Assembly (NCBI GenBank): GCA_002953655.1
Contig: CP025839.1
Location: forward strand, 310,001 to 374,000
DNA: 64,000 nt
Direction: 5' to 3'
Origin: Latilactobacillus sakei
GTDB taxonomy: Bacteria > Bacillota > Bacilli > Lactobacillales > Lactobacillaceae
Positions 18,801-28,117 of this stretch are shown here, one piece after another. The notes beneath the pieces were generated by a model. That model was not told the DNA's origin, made no database searches, and saw only the letters and a list, made by a program, of their open reading frames with translations. A program made the translations under genes and the position numbers. Position 1 is the stretch's first letter. Each line of letters begins with the position of its first letter.

Positions 18801-19754
18801 ATGATGAAAAATAGTTGGCGACTTATTTTAACCGTTGCAGTAGTGAGTTTATTGGGGGCTTGTTCAGCCAAAGGCGAACACCAAACCAAATCAACGAGTA
18901 CCAGTCATTCTAAAAAAGTGACAGCAGTAACTAGCAGTCAAAAGCAAGTCCGTAAAGAAACGACTTCGAGTGTGTCACAGTCAAAAAAACAATCACAACC
19001 ACAGACGCAAACTAAACAAGTAAAGGCGTTGTGGGATAGTAACAAGAAACAAGCCTTGGCGACTTTTATGAGTAGTTGGGGAACGACGATGGGGCAAGCG
19101 TATCAATCTTACGACTTAACGCGGGATACTGATTATGCCGGTATTCACTTTCCTAGTAAGTTAGCGCAGACCGATTTAGCGGTCGACGATACACCAGTGA
19201 CGGCTGCTTGGAGTACAGACGGTACCGGCAGTGCAGATTATAATGTCGTTGCCATCTATTGTGATGTCGATGGCGGGACAGCGGGGGGCCACTTATACTT
19301 ATTTACGTTCCATAATGGGCAACCAGTGGTGTTAATCACCTCTCAAAATCAAGGGACACCAGATAACCGACTCCATTTCAGCGTCACCGCTAACACCGAT
19401 TTGAAGACGGGTTTTGCCAATATTGTTAGTGGGCAAGGCACTGGACAGGCCAATACGAGCCAACCGACGACTAATGCGGTGAGTCCCATTTCGGCTGCTG
19501 AAGCACAAGCAATCGTGGCCGCGCAAAACATTCAATACAGAGAAGAACAAGGAGAACCTGCGGGGAATAAAGTAAGTTTAGCAGGTGGCGGCATTGTTCT
19601 AAAACAATATGCTGGCGCACAGGGCATCGATATTATTAAACTAACTCCTAAACCGGGGAACAAGGTTAATATCACCGTTCAAAATGGTTCTCTTAGAGAT
19701 GGTCAAGCCGGTGAGACGGCACCCATTTCTCAAAATATTACGGTTGATCGCTAA
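18801..19754 (+). CDS. Lipoprotein with DUF4767 domain
   Basis: An N-terminal lipoprotein signal (lipobox LGAC, Cys about 21) is followed by a Lys/Ser/Thr/Gln-rich linker to about residue 72. The DUF4767 domain follows, about 74-215, with the typical ALWDSNKKQALATFMSSWG start. A second small region (about 230-317) contains a repeated PepSY-like or substrate-binding-like pattern that I cannot name. DUF4767 proteins are common in lactobacilli and have no established function. The gene is monocistronic. ATG 18801 and ATG 18804 both fit the GGGGGA site upstream. Confidence 0.82.
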   Translation: MMKNSWRLILTVAVVSLLGACSAKGEHQTKSTSTSHSKKVTAVTSSQKQVRKETTSSVSQSKKQSQPQTQTKQVKALWDSNKKQALATFMSSWGTTMGQAYQSYDLTRDTDYAGIHFPSKLAQTDLAVDDTPVTAAWSTDGTGSADYNVVAIYCDVDGGTAGGHLYLFTFHNGQPVVLITSQNQGTPDNRLHFSVTANTDLKTGFANIVSGQGTGQANTSQPTTNAVSPISAAEAQAIVAAQNIQYREEQGEPAGNKVSLAGGGIVLKQYAGAQGIDIIKLTPKPGNKVNITVQNGSLRDGQAGETAPISQNITVDR

Positions 19755-19756
19755 AA

Positions 19757-19799
19757 AAGAAGAGGTACCGACAATTTTCTTGTCGGCACCTCTTTTTTG
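19757..19799. terminator. Bidirectional terminator between the DUF4767 gene and rpiR
   Basis: AGAGGTACCGACAA pairs with TTGTCGGCACCTCT with one mismatch; A and T runs flank it. Confidence 0.9.
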
Positions 19800-19811
19800 A
19801 TAATTCTCGTT

Positions 19812-20654
19812 TTATTGTCTGGTGCGATCAATCTCGGCTCTGATTTCTTTAAAGCTTTGTTCCGTTTCTTGCCCATTATTGACGGCCACCATCATGAAGA
19901 GGCTGTCGATGAGACTGATCTGGGCAATTAAAGCATGCAGGGCTTCAGCCCGGTAGTTGGTTTCTTCTGAGATTGAAAGTAAGGTGATATCGCCGAGCTT
20001 GGCAAGGCTTGAATTACCAAAACTGGTGATAACGATCAGCGGTACTTGGCGCTCTTTTAAGATGCGGGCGAGTTCTAAAGCGTCCTTATTTTGACCACTA
20101 TGTGAAATGATAATCGCGCAATCTTGATCGGTTAATTTGGTGGCTTGCATGAGTTGTAGATGATAATCTTGGTTGAAGACAGTAGGGATACTAGTTCTGA
20201 GGAATTTATGATAACCGTCTTGGGCGACAATCCCAGAAGCCCCCAAGCCAAATAAACTAAGCAGGTGGGCGCGGTTGATTAAGGCGACCGCTTTTTGAAG
20301 TTGTTCTTCAGTCAATAACGACCAAGTCGCTTTTAGCGCGTTACTGTTAGAACTGAAGATTTTTTCAGCCATCGTTGTAAAAGTGTCATTTGCATTGATT
20401 TCATGAAAAAGTGGTGAGGTGTTGGCTTCTTTGGCCAGGAGTGCCATCTTGAAGGCTTGAAAATTATCGAAGCCCAAGATTTTAGCGAAGCGTGAAATTG
20501 TCGCGGTGGAGACCCCACAGTTGGCGGCAAATTCTTGAATTGTTAAACGCTGATTGAATTGTGTTTCTTGGAAGATGTAGTCGGCAATTTGTTTATATTT
20601 TTCGCTGAAGTTATCATAATAAGATCGTAATAATGAATCGATTGCTTGTGCCAT
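19812..20654 (-). CDS. RpiR/MurR-family transcriptional regulator of the gluconate genes
   Basis: Residues 1-77 match the HTH_6 domain (LTIQEFAANCGVSTATISRF). Residues about 105-250 form a SIS domain, which binds phosphorylated sugars. The gene is divergent from gnd-gntK-gntP, and two similar dyads in the shared 148-bp region make it the likely local regulator, with a 6-phosphogluconate-type effector as inference. It is called GntR-like by role only; it does not belong to the GntR family. At 280 residues it has usual length. Confidence 0.88.
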   Translation of the reverse strand: MAQAIDSLLRSYYDNFSEKYKQIADYIFQETQFNQRLTIQEFAANCGVSTATISRFAKILGFDNFQAFKMALLAKEANTSPLFHEINANDTFTTMAEKIFSSNSNALKATWSLLTEEQLQKAVALINRAHLLSLFGLGASGIVAQDGYHKFLRTSIPTVFNQDYHLQLMQATKLTDQDCAIIISHSGQNKDALELARILKERQVPLIVITSFGNSSLAKLGDITLLSISEETNYRAEALHALIAQISLIDSLFMMVAVNNGQETEQSFKEIRAEIDRTRQ

Positions 20655-20708
20655 TGTCGGGACCCCCTGATAATAAGTAGCCCTAGTATAGCATAAAAAT
20701 AAAAAGAC

Positions 20709-20721
20709 GAAAATAATTTTC
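20709..20721. promoter_or_regulatory. Candidate RpiR operator 1
   Basis: GAAAATAATTTTC is a perfect dyad around a central base. Its centre is 32 bp (three helical turns) from the second copy. Confidence 0.6.
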
Positions 20722-20731
20722 TATAAAACGC

Positions 20732-20760
20732 TTGCAATGTGAAAATAATTTACATATAAT
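20732..20760 (+). promoter_or_regulatory. gnd promoter
   Basis: TTGCAA (20732-20737) and TATAAT (20755-20760) with a 17-base spacer. Operator 2 occupies the spacer. Confidence 0.75.
20741..20753. promoter_or_regulatory. Candidate RpiR operator 2
   Basis: GAAAATAATTTAC is nearly identical to operator 1 and lies between the -35 and -10 boxes of the gnd promoter, a typical repressor position. Confidence 0.6.
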
Positions 20761-20802
20761 GAATTTGTAAGATAAAAGGATAAGCAGATAGGGGACTTAA
20801 AA

Positions 20803-21702
20803 ATGAAATTAGCAATGGTCGGTTTAGGCAAAATGGGTATCAACTTAGTAGCCAACTTAAGACGGAATGGTCACGAAGTTGTGGCTTTTGATTTAAATCA
20901 AGCAGCGGTTGAAGAAGCCGTTAACTTAGGTGCCACAGCGGCAACGGATTTAGACGATGTTTTAGCACAATTAACGAGTCCTCGAATTGTGTGGGTCATG
21001 TTACCAGCTGGTAAACCAACAGATGCCACGATTCAAACATTAAGTGAAAAAATGAATGCCGGAGATATGGTGATTGATGGTGGTAATTCATTCTTTGAAG
21101 ATTCAGAACGTCATAACGCACTTTTAAAAGAACAAGGGATTCATTTCTTCGACGCTGGTACTTCAGGCGGGATGAGTGGTGCCAATGCTAACGGGAACTT
21201 CATGATTGGTGGCGATAGCCCCGAAGCCTTCAAGACAATCGAACCCATCTTTAAATCAATTGCCCAAGAAGATGGCTACCTTTACACAGGTAAAGCTGGA
21301 AGTGGTCATTACTTGAAGATGGTTCATAACGGGATTGAATACGGGATGATGCAATCAATCGCAGAAGGTTTTGATGTCTTAGAACACGGCCGTTTCGAAT
21401 ATGACAACGAAGCAGTTGCCAAGGTTTGGAGCAATGGTTCAGTCATTCGCGGTTGGCTAATGGAATTAGCACAATCAGCCTTTTCTAAAGATCCAGAATT
21501 AGCATCCCTAAAAGGTGTTATGCATTCTTCAGGTGAAGGTCAATGGACATTGGATGAAGCCTTGAAATTACAAGTGCCAACGCCAGTAATTGGGTTATCA
21601 TTGATGATGCGTTATCGCTCACTTGAAGATGATACCTTTACAGGCAAAGTTGTTGCCGCTTTAAGAAACGAATTTGGTGGCCACGCTGTCGATAAGAAAT
21701 AA
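20803..21702 (+). CDS. gntZ: 6-phosphogluconate dehydrogenase, short decarboxylating type (GntZ/YqeC)
   Basis: The enzyme oxidatively decarboxylates 6-phosphogluconate to ribulose-5-phosphate. The Rossmann motif GLGKMG is at 7-12, and the family's GGNSFFEDSERH and GTSGGMSGANANGNFM segments bind substrate. Lys and His of the active site fall in SGHYLKMVHNGIEYGMMQ. At 299 residues this is the short, NAD-preferring form, not the 470-residue enzyme of the oxidative pentose pathway. It is the first gene of the gluconate operon, controlled by the predicted RpiR operators. Confidence 0.92.
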   Translation: MKLAMVGLGKMGINLVANLRRNGHEVVAFDLNQAAVEEAVNLGATAATDLDDVLAQLTSPRIVWVMLPAGKPTDATIQTLSEKMNAGDMVIDGGNSFFEDSERHNALLKEQGIHFFDAGTSGGMSGANANGNFMIGGDSPEAFKTIEPIFKSIAQEDGYLYTGKAGSGHYLKMVHNGIEYGMMQSIAEGFDVLEHGRFEYDNEAVAKVWSNGSVIRGWLMELAQSAFSKDPELASLKGVMHSSGEGQWTLDEALKLQVPTPVIGLSLMMRYRSLEDDTFTGKVVAALRNEFGGHAVDKK

Positions 21703-21736
21703 TTCGGTTTTAAACAACAAACAAACGAGGTAATTA

Positions 21737-23296
21737 ATGATGAAATATATGATTGGTGCCGATATTGGAACAACAAGTACGAAAGCTGTCCTATATGATT
21801 TAAAGGGAAATGTGAAGGCCTACGCTAACGTTGGCTATCCACTATACCAAACCGTACCTGATATGGCGGAAGAAGATCCAGATGAAATCTTCGAAGCTGT
21901 TGTGGAAGTACTGGGAAAAGTGATGCGCAAAGGGCACGTACAAGCTGGTGAATTGCAAGGGGTTAGTTTCTCAGCTGCGATGCATAGTTTAATTTTGATG
22001 GATCGTAACCATCAACCGTTGACACGGGCGATTACTTGGGCGGATAACCGCGCTGCTAAATATAGTAACGAATTAAAAGCCAATGGATTAGGGCACGAGA
22101 TTTATCAGCATACTGGCACGCCTATTCACCCGATGGCACCATTATCAAAAATCATTTGGTTGCGGCATGAACAACCAGACCTCTTCAAACAAGCTGCACA
22201 ATTCATTGATATTAAAACCTATGTTTTCCAAAAATTATTCCATACTTATAAGATGGAATATTCAATCGCTTCAGCAACTGGCTTGTTTAACATCTTCAAT
22301 CTAGATTGGGATCAACAAGCCCTTGAAGTCGCCGGAATTACCCGCGATCAATTACCAGAATTAGTTGAACCAACTGCACAAATCACAGGGTTAGATAAAA
22401 CTTACAGCCAAGAAACGGGTATTGGTAGTGATGTTCCATTTATCTTTGGTGCGAGCGATGGCGTTCTATCTAACTTAGGGGTTAATGCGATTGATCCTGG
22501 CGTTTTGGCCGTGACAATTGGAACCAGCGGCGCCGTTCGAGTAGTGGTTGATAAACCAGTCGTTGATCCAAATGGTCGATTATTCTGTTACGCTTTGACC
22601 AAGGACAAGTGGGTTGTCGGTGGACCGGTTAACAACGGTGGGATTGTCTTCCGTTGGGTTCGGGACCAACTCTTTGCGCCTGAAAAATTAACAGCCGAAC
22701 AGATGCAAGTGTCAACCTATGATCTCTTGACACAAATTGCTGAAAAGATTCCAGCCGGTTCCGACGGGTTGTTATTCCACCCATACTTGGGTGGCGAACG
22801 AGCACCAATTTGGGATTCTGATGCACGTGGTTCATTCTTTGGCTTAACCCGTCAACATACACGGGCTCACATGGTACGTGCAGCACTAGAAGGGATTGTT
22901 TATAATCTCTACATGGTGATGTTAATGATCGAAGGGGTTGCTGGGAAACCTAAGAGTATTCAAGCAACTGGTGGTTTTGCCCGCTCAGAATTATGGCGTC
23001 AAATGTTAGCTGATATCTTCGAACAAGATGTGACAATTCCAGAAAGTTTTGAAAGTTCATGTTTAGGCGCCGCAGTTTTAGGGATGTATTCATTAGGTTT
23101 AGTGGATGATCTCTCAGCTGTTAAAGACATGATTGGGGTCACAAATGTTCACGAACCAAAAGCAGAAAACTTCGACGTTTACCGCGAATTAATTCCAATT
23201 TGGATTCGCCTCACTCGGGAATTGAGTCCAGAATACAGTGCAATTGCTGATTTCCAACGCAGACATATGCAAGTTAAAGAAGCAACTAAGGATTAA
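21737..23296 (+). CDS. gntK: Gluconokinase (FGGY family)
   Basis: The kinase phosphorylates gluconate to 6-phosphogluconate. FGGY landmarks include the phosphate-binding DIGTTSTKAVLYD (residues 9-21), the substrate Asp in ITWADNR and the second ATP motif GTSGAVRV. A late ATGGFARSELW segment matches the FGGY signature 2. At 519 residues the length is normal. It starts 34 bases after gntZ behind a GAGGT site, so the two are co-transcribed. Confidence 0.93.
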   Translation: MMKYMIGADIGTTSTKAVLYDLKGNVKAYANVGYPLYQTVPDMAEEDPDEIFEAVVEVLGKVMRKGHVQAGELQGVSFSAAMHSLILMDRNHQPLTRAITWADNRAAKYSNELKANGLGHEIYQHTGTPIHPMAPLSKIIWLRHEQPDLFKQAAQFIDIKTYVFQKLFHTYKMEYSIASATGLFNIFNLDWDQQALEVAGITRDQLPELVEPTAQITGLDKTYSQETGIGSDVPFIFGASDGVLSNLGVNAIDPGVLAVTIGTSGAVRVVVDKPVVDPNGRLFCYALTKDKWVVGGPVNNGGIVFRWVRDQLFAPEKLTAEQMQVSTYDLLTQIAEKIPAGSDGLLFHPYLGGERAPIWDSDARGSFFGLTRQHTRAHMVRAALEGIVYNLYMVMLMIEGVAGKPKSIQATGGFARSELWRQMLADIFEQDVTIPESFESSCLGAAVLGMYSLGLVDDLSAVKDMIGVTNVHEPKAENFDVYRELIPIWIRLTRELSPEYSAIADFQRRHMQVKEATKD

Positions 23297-23298
23297 AG

Positions 23299-23340
23299 AT
23301 TAAACGTTCAATCACCAAAAGTGGGATTGAGCGTTTAATT
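23299..23340 (+). terminator. Hairpin between gntK and gntP
   Basis: ATTAAACGTTCAATC pairs with GATTGAGCGTTTAAT. No long T run follows, so it may only partly terminate or may protect the upstream messenger from decay. Confidence 0.55.
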
Positions 23341-23350
23341 TATTAATCCA

Positions 23351-23366
23351 ATGTAAACGCAAACAA
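23351..23366 (+). promoter_or_regulatory. cre site before gntP
   Basis: TGTAAACGCAAACA (23352-23365) with its A flanks fits the CcpA consensus WTGNNARCGNWWNCAW at every constrained position. It lies about 20 bases before the gntP start, inside the operon, where bound CcpA would act as a roadblock or repress an internal promoter. Confidence 0.75.
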
Positions 23367-23386
23367 AATAGAAAGTGGGAATAGTT

Positions 23387-24739
23387 ATGGAACTCTTAGT
23401 CTTATTATTAGGCATCATGTTATTATTACTACTCATTATTAAGTTCAAACTGAACACATTTGTTTCGTTAGTGTTAACCGCAATGGTTGTGGGTGTCGGT
23501 TTAGGGATGCCACTGACTAAAATTGCGACCAGCGTTCAAAACGGGATTGGTGGACAATTAGGTGAATTATCAATCGTCTTTGGGTTTGGTGCCATGATGG
23601 GCCGGCTCGTAGCTGATGCTGGTGGGGCCTTTAGAATCGCCCACACATTAATTGATAAATTTGGTAAGAAACGACTCCAAATCGCGATTATGTTGGCGTC
23701 ATTTATTATTGGGATTGCCTTATTCTTCGAAGTTGGGATGGTCCTATTAGTCCCAATCGTCTTTGCGATTGCCGTTGAAGCGAGCGTACCGATTTTATAC
23801 TTGGGGATTCCAATGGCGGCCGCTTTATCTGTGACCCATGGTTTCTTACCACCTCATCCCGCACCAACAGCGATTACATCTGCTTTAGGTGCTAATGCGG
23901 GCCATGTTTTATTGTACGGTGTAATTATTGCGATTCCATCGGTGATTATTGCAGGCCCACTCTTTACCAAAGTGGCGCGGAAAATGATTCCAGACGCCTT
24001 TGCACGCCAAGGTAACTTGACGGCACTTGGTCCTCAGAAAACGTTTAAATTAGAAGAAACACCTAGTTTCGGTATTAGTGTTGTGACCTCATTATTCCCA
24101 GTAATCTTAATGGCGATCACAACGGTTTACCAAATGTTATTCAACGGTGGTTCGCTACCAAAGCACCCAACGTTATTAGATTCAATCATTGGTTTTATCG
24201 GTACACCAGCGATTGCGATGACCATTTCATTGTTATTAGCAATGTACACAATGGGCTGGGGTCGTCGTATTAAGACGCCAGCAATCATGAAAACCATTGA
24301 AGAAGCGGTCAAATCAATTGCCATGTTACTCTTGGTGATTGGTGGGGGCGGGGCCTTCAAACAAATCTTAATCGATGGCGGGGTTGGCGATAGTGTGACA
24401 ACATTATTCGCACATGCGAGCTTATCACCACTGGTCTTAGGTTGGTTAATCGCCGTTGTCTTGCGGATTGCGTTGGGCTCAGCAACGGTGGCTTCATTGA
24501 CAGCTGCTGGTTTAGTATTACCATTGATGCAATCAGCAGGCGTGAACCCTGCTTTGATGGTCCTTTCAATCGGGGCCGGTAGTTTAGCCGCATCCCACGT
24601 TAATGATGCTGGTTTCTGGATGTTTAAGGAATACTTTGATTTGAGCGTTAAGGAGACATTGGCAACGTGGACCGTCTTGGAAACATTAATTTCAATTGTC
24701 GGTTTAGTCGGCGTCTTACTATTGAGTTTAGTTGTCTAA
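23387..24739 (+). CDS. gntP: Gluconate:H+ symporter (GntP family)
   Basis: A polytopic membrane permease of 450 residues that imports gluconate. The PPHPAP motif in HGFLPPHPAPTAI is diagnostic of the GntP family, as is the late NDAGFWMFKEYF segment. The frame is open from a GTG at 23375, but ATG 23387 fits the AAAGTGGGA site better. Its position after gntZ and gntK completes a gluconate uptake and oxidation unit. Confidence 0.93.
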   Translation: MELLVLLLGIMLLLLLIIKFKLNTFVSLVLTAMVVGVGLGMPLTKIATSVQNGIGGQLGELSIVFGFGAMMGRLVADAGGAFRIAHTLIDKFGKKRLQIAIMLASFIIGIALFFEVGMVLLVPIVFAIAVEASVPILYLGIPMAAALSVTHGFLPPHPAPTAITSALGANAGHVLLYGVIIAIPSVIIAGPLFTKVARKMIPDAFARQGNLTALGPQKTFKLEETPSFGISVVTSLFPVILMAITTVYQMLFNGGSLPKHPTLLDSIIGFIGTPAIAMTISLLLAMYTMGWGRRIKTPAIMKTIEEAVKSIAMLLLVIGGGGAFKQILIDGGVGDSVTTLFAHASLSPLVLGWLIAVVLRIALGSATVASLTAAGLVLPLMQSAGVNPALMVLSIGAGSLAASHVNDAGFWMFKEYFDLSVKETLATWTVLETLISIVGLVGVLLLSLVV

Positions 24740-24753
24740 AAAAGTTAGTCTTT

Positions 24754-24797
24754 AAAAGAGTTGCGGCAAAATTCGTTTTGTCGCAACTCTTTTTTTA
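24754..24797 (+). terminator. Rho-independent terminator after gntP
   Basis: AAAAGAGTTGCGGCAAAA pairs with TTTTGTCGCAACTCTTTT, followed by T residues. Confidence 0.92.
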
Positions 24798-24875
24798 GTG
24801 ATCAAGCGGTAGCGCTTGCAACTAACGGTGCGCTCCCCTATAGTTAAAGAGAAGTAAACTCAGGAGGGTTATTGC

Positions 24876-26054
24876 ATGATTGAAAAAAGAGTACTCTCAG
24901 CAGCCGATGAACCAGCATTTTACGACCTCGCCCAATACGCCTTTAATAAACCGGATAGTGAGCAACGGCAGTTATTCTTCCAAAAGCTGTATCAGAACAG
25001 TGTCGGTTTTGGCGTTTTTGATCAGGGTCATTTGAAGAGTAGTTTATTGGCGACACCGTTTGAGGTTAATTTCAAAGGGCAAACGTTTAAGATGAGCGGG
25101 ATTGGGTATGTGGCTAGTTATCCAGAATTTTCCGGCCAAGGTGGCATCTCTGATTTAATGCACTTAGCTTTTGAGCGGATGCAAGCAGATGGGGTTACAC
25201 TGTCTTATTTAGCGCCTTTTTCGTATCCTTTTTATCGCCGCTTTGGCTATGAACAAGCTTTCGAGCAAACCTGTTATCAGATTAAAACGGCGGACTTACC
25301 ACGGCTTAAATTTGCGCCAGATCAAGGACACGTTGAACGGTTATCGTTAAGCGCAGCCGTGCCACTAATCAGTGTCTTCCAACAGCAACATCCGTATAAC
25401 CAGATTGGCGGTATCCAACGGGCTGCGTGGTGGTGGCAGTATAATTGTTTGAAACATCCTGATTGGGAAGTAGCCGTTTATACTGACGGCAACCGGCAAG
25501 TAGCAGGCTATGTAATTTATAGCCGTCAGGCGACAACCTTAGAGATTCAAGAGTTATTGCCATCAACAGTTGCCAGTCAGGAACAACTGGTTAAGTTCAT
25601 TTTCAAACACCAATCGGCCTATCAAACGATTCGCTACGAGAGTGGTTTGACAACTAACTTGGGTGATTTATTACCGGATCCGACGATTGTTGAAACAACC
25701 ACGGTTCCCTATATGATGGCGCGGATTGTGTCGTTGGCTGATTTTTTAGCACGTTATCCGTATGAAGTACTAGAACTTGAGGCAGTGAAGATTGCTGTTA
25801 GTGATGACTTTTTACCCGAGAATAGTGGTGTTTGGCAATTAAGTTTACACGCGGGCCAACCGACGGTAACGAAATTGGCAAGTCAAACGGCGGATATCAC
25901 GGTAACTATTCAACAGCTCACCAAGGCAATGATGGGCTATCGCACACTGGCTTCGCAAGCCCATTATGGTCAGGTTAATGGTGATGCAGACAAGATTGCC
26001 CAGTTAAGCGCGGCTTTTAATCAGACACAACCGATGCTATGGGACTATTTCTAG
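24876..26054 (+). CDS. GNAT acetyltransferase of the Eis family
   Basis: The protein has the Eis architecture: an N-terminal GNAT domain (about 1-150, with the acetyl-CoA loop region GQGGISDLMH near 86-95), a second degenerate GNAT half (about 160-285) and a sterol-carrier-like domain at the end (about 290-392). Eis proteins acetylate amines on aminoglycosides or on protein lysines. Which substrate this one uses is unknown. The RBS AGGAGG precedes the ATG. It is a single-gene unit. Confidence 0.85.
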   Translation: MIEKRVLSAADEPAFYDLAQYAFNKPDSEQRQLFFQKLYQNSVGFGVFDQGHLKSSLLATPFEVNFKGQTFKMSGIGYVASYPEFSGQGGISDLMHLAFERMQADGVTLSYLAPFSYPFYRRFGYEQAFEQTCYQIKTADLPRLKFAPDQGHVERLSLSAAVPLISVFQQQHPYNQIGGIQRAAWWWQYNCLKHPDWEVAVYTDGNRQVAGYVIYSRQATTLEIQELLPSTVASQEQLVKFIFKHQSAYQTIRYESGLTTNLGDLLPDPTIVETTTVPYMMARIVSLADFLARYPYEVLELEAVKIAVSDDFLPENSGVWQLSLHAGQPTVTKLASQTADITVTIQQLTKAMMGYRTLASQAHYGQVNGDADKIAQLSAAFNQTQPMLWDYF

Positions 26055-26061
26055 CCCAAAT

Positions 26062-26100
26062 AAAAAGAGCACCAAGACGTGATGTCTTGGTGCTCTTTGT
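26062..26100. terminator. Bidirectional terminator
   Basis: AAAGAGCACCAAGAC pairs perfectly with GTCTTGGTGCTCTTT between converging genes. Confidence 0.93.
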
Positions 26101-26102
26101 GA

Positions 26103-27212
26103 TTAGATTAGGAAGTAGCCAAAGGTTCCTAAGATGATTAAGAACAAAAAGTTCATACCAGTAAAGACGACTAAGAATTTACCGATATCTTTACCCCAGC
26201 CTTTTTTGAAACGTTTGTAAGCAATTAAGTTAGCAAGTGAGGCGAACATTGTGCCGACCCCACCGATGTTGATGGCTAAGAACATTGCGTGACTGTGGTT
26301 GGTAAAGCTTGATAGTAAAATTTCAGTTGGGACATTAGCGATTAATTGACAACTAATGAGGCCTGTCAGATAGGTTTGTTTAGCAGTACCAACAAGTGAA
26401 CGCATGAAAGTGGCGATTGTTGGGATGTGGCTTAAGTTACCAACTGCGATGAAGAAGCAGAAGAAAGTTAACAATAAACCATAATCGACTGTTTTGAAAA
26501 GCTTCGGATCAAATACTAAAATCGCAATGATGACCAAGATAGGTGTGACCCATAATGGAATCAATGAGAAGACTGCTAAGAAAACAACCACTGTGAGGGG
26601 TACGAAATACCATAAAGGCCCTTTTTCAACTTCCACCGGATGGAGACCGTGTAGTTTGATGGGTTCCTTTGGAAAAAGAAACGTTGTGGCAGTCAACATA
26701 ATGATACTCAGAATTAAGACTGGAATTGAATATTCAAAGAAATGGCGAATCGTCATATGGTAGAACGATACGAGGAAAATATTGTGCGGGCTCCCAAACG
26801 GTGTGAGGGATGAACCGAGATTAGCCGAAATTGTGATTAACGTGACAGGTAAAATCGGTGAAAAATCAAGTTGCCGCGCAATTAGGATGAACAACGGTAC
26901 AAAAGTTAAGACCGTCATATCATTGGTTAGAAACATTGCCCCAACAAAGGTCAGTGCCAAGAGCATCTGCATTAAAGCACGTTTGGAATGACTCTTAATA
27001 ATTAATTCTCGCGCGAAGTAATCAAGCACATGTAATCGTTGGTAAACTTGAACGAGCGTCATAATACAAAAGACACTGACGATTACGTGAAAATTAACGT
27101 AACTAAGATGGGGGCGATTGAAAAATGAGGTGACAATAGCTGCAATCGTTGCGGCAAGGAGTAATTTGTCATCTAAGAAAAAATCTCGGATGTTCAAAGC
27201 AATGTTTTTCAT
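26103..27212 (-). CDS. Anion permease of the ArsB/NhaD/SLC13 (ion transporter) superfamily
   Basis: A 369-residue membrane protein with about ten hydrophobic segments. The FLTNDMTVLTFVPL and NLGSSLTPFGSPHN motifs are those of the CitMHS/ArsB permease group, where paired NDM and G-x-P-x-N segments bind ion and substrate. The second half carries the counterpart NVPTEILLSSF. At 369 residues it is shorter than most family members (around 420). The substrate (anion, dicarboxylate or Na+/H+) cannot be assigned. The long AT-rich region upstream holds an unexplained 8-bp hairpin (27269-27290). Confidence 0.8.
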   Translation of the reverse strand: MKNIALNIRDFFLDDKLLLAATIAAIVTSFFNRPHLSYVNFHVIVSVFCIMTLVQVYQRLHVLDYFARELIIKSHSKRALMQMLLALTFVGAMFLTNDMTVLTFVPLFILIARQLDFSPILPVTLITISANLGSSLTPFGSPHNIFLVSFYHMTIRHFFEYSIPVLILSIIMLTATTFLFPKEPIKLHGLHPVEVEKGPLWYFVPLTVVVFLAVFSLIPLWVTPILVIIAILVFDPKLFKTVDYGLLLTFFCFFIAVGNLSHIPTIATFMRSLVGTAKQTYLTGLISCQLIANVPTEILLSSFTNHSHAMFLAINIGGVGTMFASLANLIAYKRFKKGWGKDIGKFLVVFTGMNFLFLIILGTFGYFLI

Positions 27213-27509
27213 ATCGTTTAAGTTATCCTCTTTATATAAGATTAAAAAAGCACTATTCCAATTCTAGACTGTTTTTGGCGATAAAAACAGAAAAATTTAC
27301 AATATATACATAATTTTTACAATAGCTAGAATCTCATTTTACTAAAGGATGATGACCATTTAACTAATTTTTAAGTCTTTTAACTGCTATTGTACTGCGT
27401 AATTCAGTATAATAGTAATAGAAGGAAGCGGTTAATTTTTGATTGCTTCTTGAGCGTAACTTCGCTATATTAGGATTATTATTGATTATTTAAGAAGAAG
27501 GTGGCGCAT

Positions 27510-27860
27510 ATGAAAGATGCCCCAAGACATACAGTGATATTAGGAATCGTCGCTGCAGTGATTTCAATCACCTGTGGCATGTTAATTTTGTATAGTATTT
27601 TACACGTTAGTTTGTGGCTTTCAATTTTAGCGAGTGTTATTATCGGACTCTATTTAGGCTATAATACGTTTTATAGTACCTATTTAGCCGAAATGATTAA
27701 AATTGAAGTTATCAATCAAGGCTTGGATAGTAACGACTTAGCGGAATTGATGCATGGTAATGCTAAGGACTACCCCATTATTCGTGGTGATTTACGCTTG
27801 ATTATTCCCCGGCGGAAACGTGCGGAATTATTGGCTAAGCTACGCGACCGGGTAGGCTAA
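27510..27860 (+). CDS. Small membrane protein of unknown function
   Basis: I do not recognise a family. Two hydrophobic helices (about residues 7-28 and 32-52) are followed by a hydrophilic cytoplasmic-like part with a basic end (IIPRRKRAELLAKLRDR). ATG 27510 is preferred over the in-frame GTG at 27501 because an AAGGTGG site lies just before it. A TATAAT at 27408-27413 is a likely -10 box, giving a leader of about 90 bases. It lies upstream of the ABC-F leader but has no clear terminator of its own, so read-through into the leader is possible. Confidence 0.7.
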   Translation: MKDAPRHTVILGIVAAVISITCGMLILYSILHVSLWLSILASVIIGLYLGYNTFYSTYLAEMIKIEVINQGLDSNDLAELMHGNAKDYPIIRGDLRLIIPRRKRAELLAKLRDRVG

Positions 27861-27927
27861 GCGATTTTGCTTCCCAATTAGAACTGTGTTAACATTAACC
27901 TAACTTATTGAAAAGGTGTCGAGAACA

Positions 27928-28011
27928 ATGACAATTGAACGACCATTAATTATGAAGCTTTGCTCTACACATTTGCAGATGACACAGCGTGTAGAGCCTA
28001 ATATTGATTAA
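27928..28011 (+). CDS. Putative leader peptide (27 residues) of the ABC-F attenuator
   Basis: ATG at 27928 follows AAAAGGTG by a normal distance and opens a 27-codon frame ending with TAA at 28009-28011. The frame contains an 8-bp inverted repeat, CTCTACAC (27963-27970) with GTGTAGAG (27989-27996), so ribosome position on the peptide would decide whether this hairpin forms. Such leader peptides sense stalled ribosomes in known attenuators; translation here is an inference. Confidence 0.55.
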   Translation: MTIERPLIMKLCSTHLQMTQRVEPNID

Positions 28012-28117
28012 AAGTCATCTATAGAAGAATGCTCACGGTAATATGCGACTTTGGGGTTGCTTATTTTGTGGTGTCTTTTATAGATGGCGGTCGATAAAGT
28101 CAGTGATTGTAATCGCG

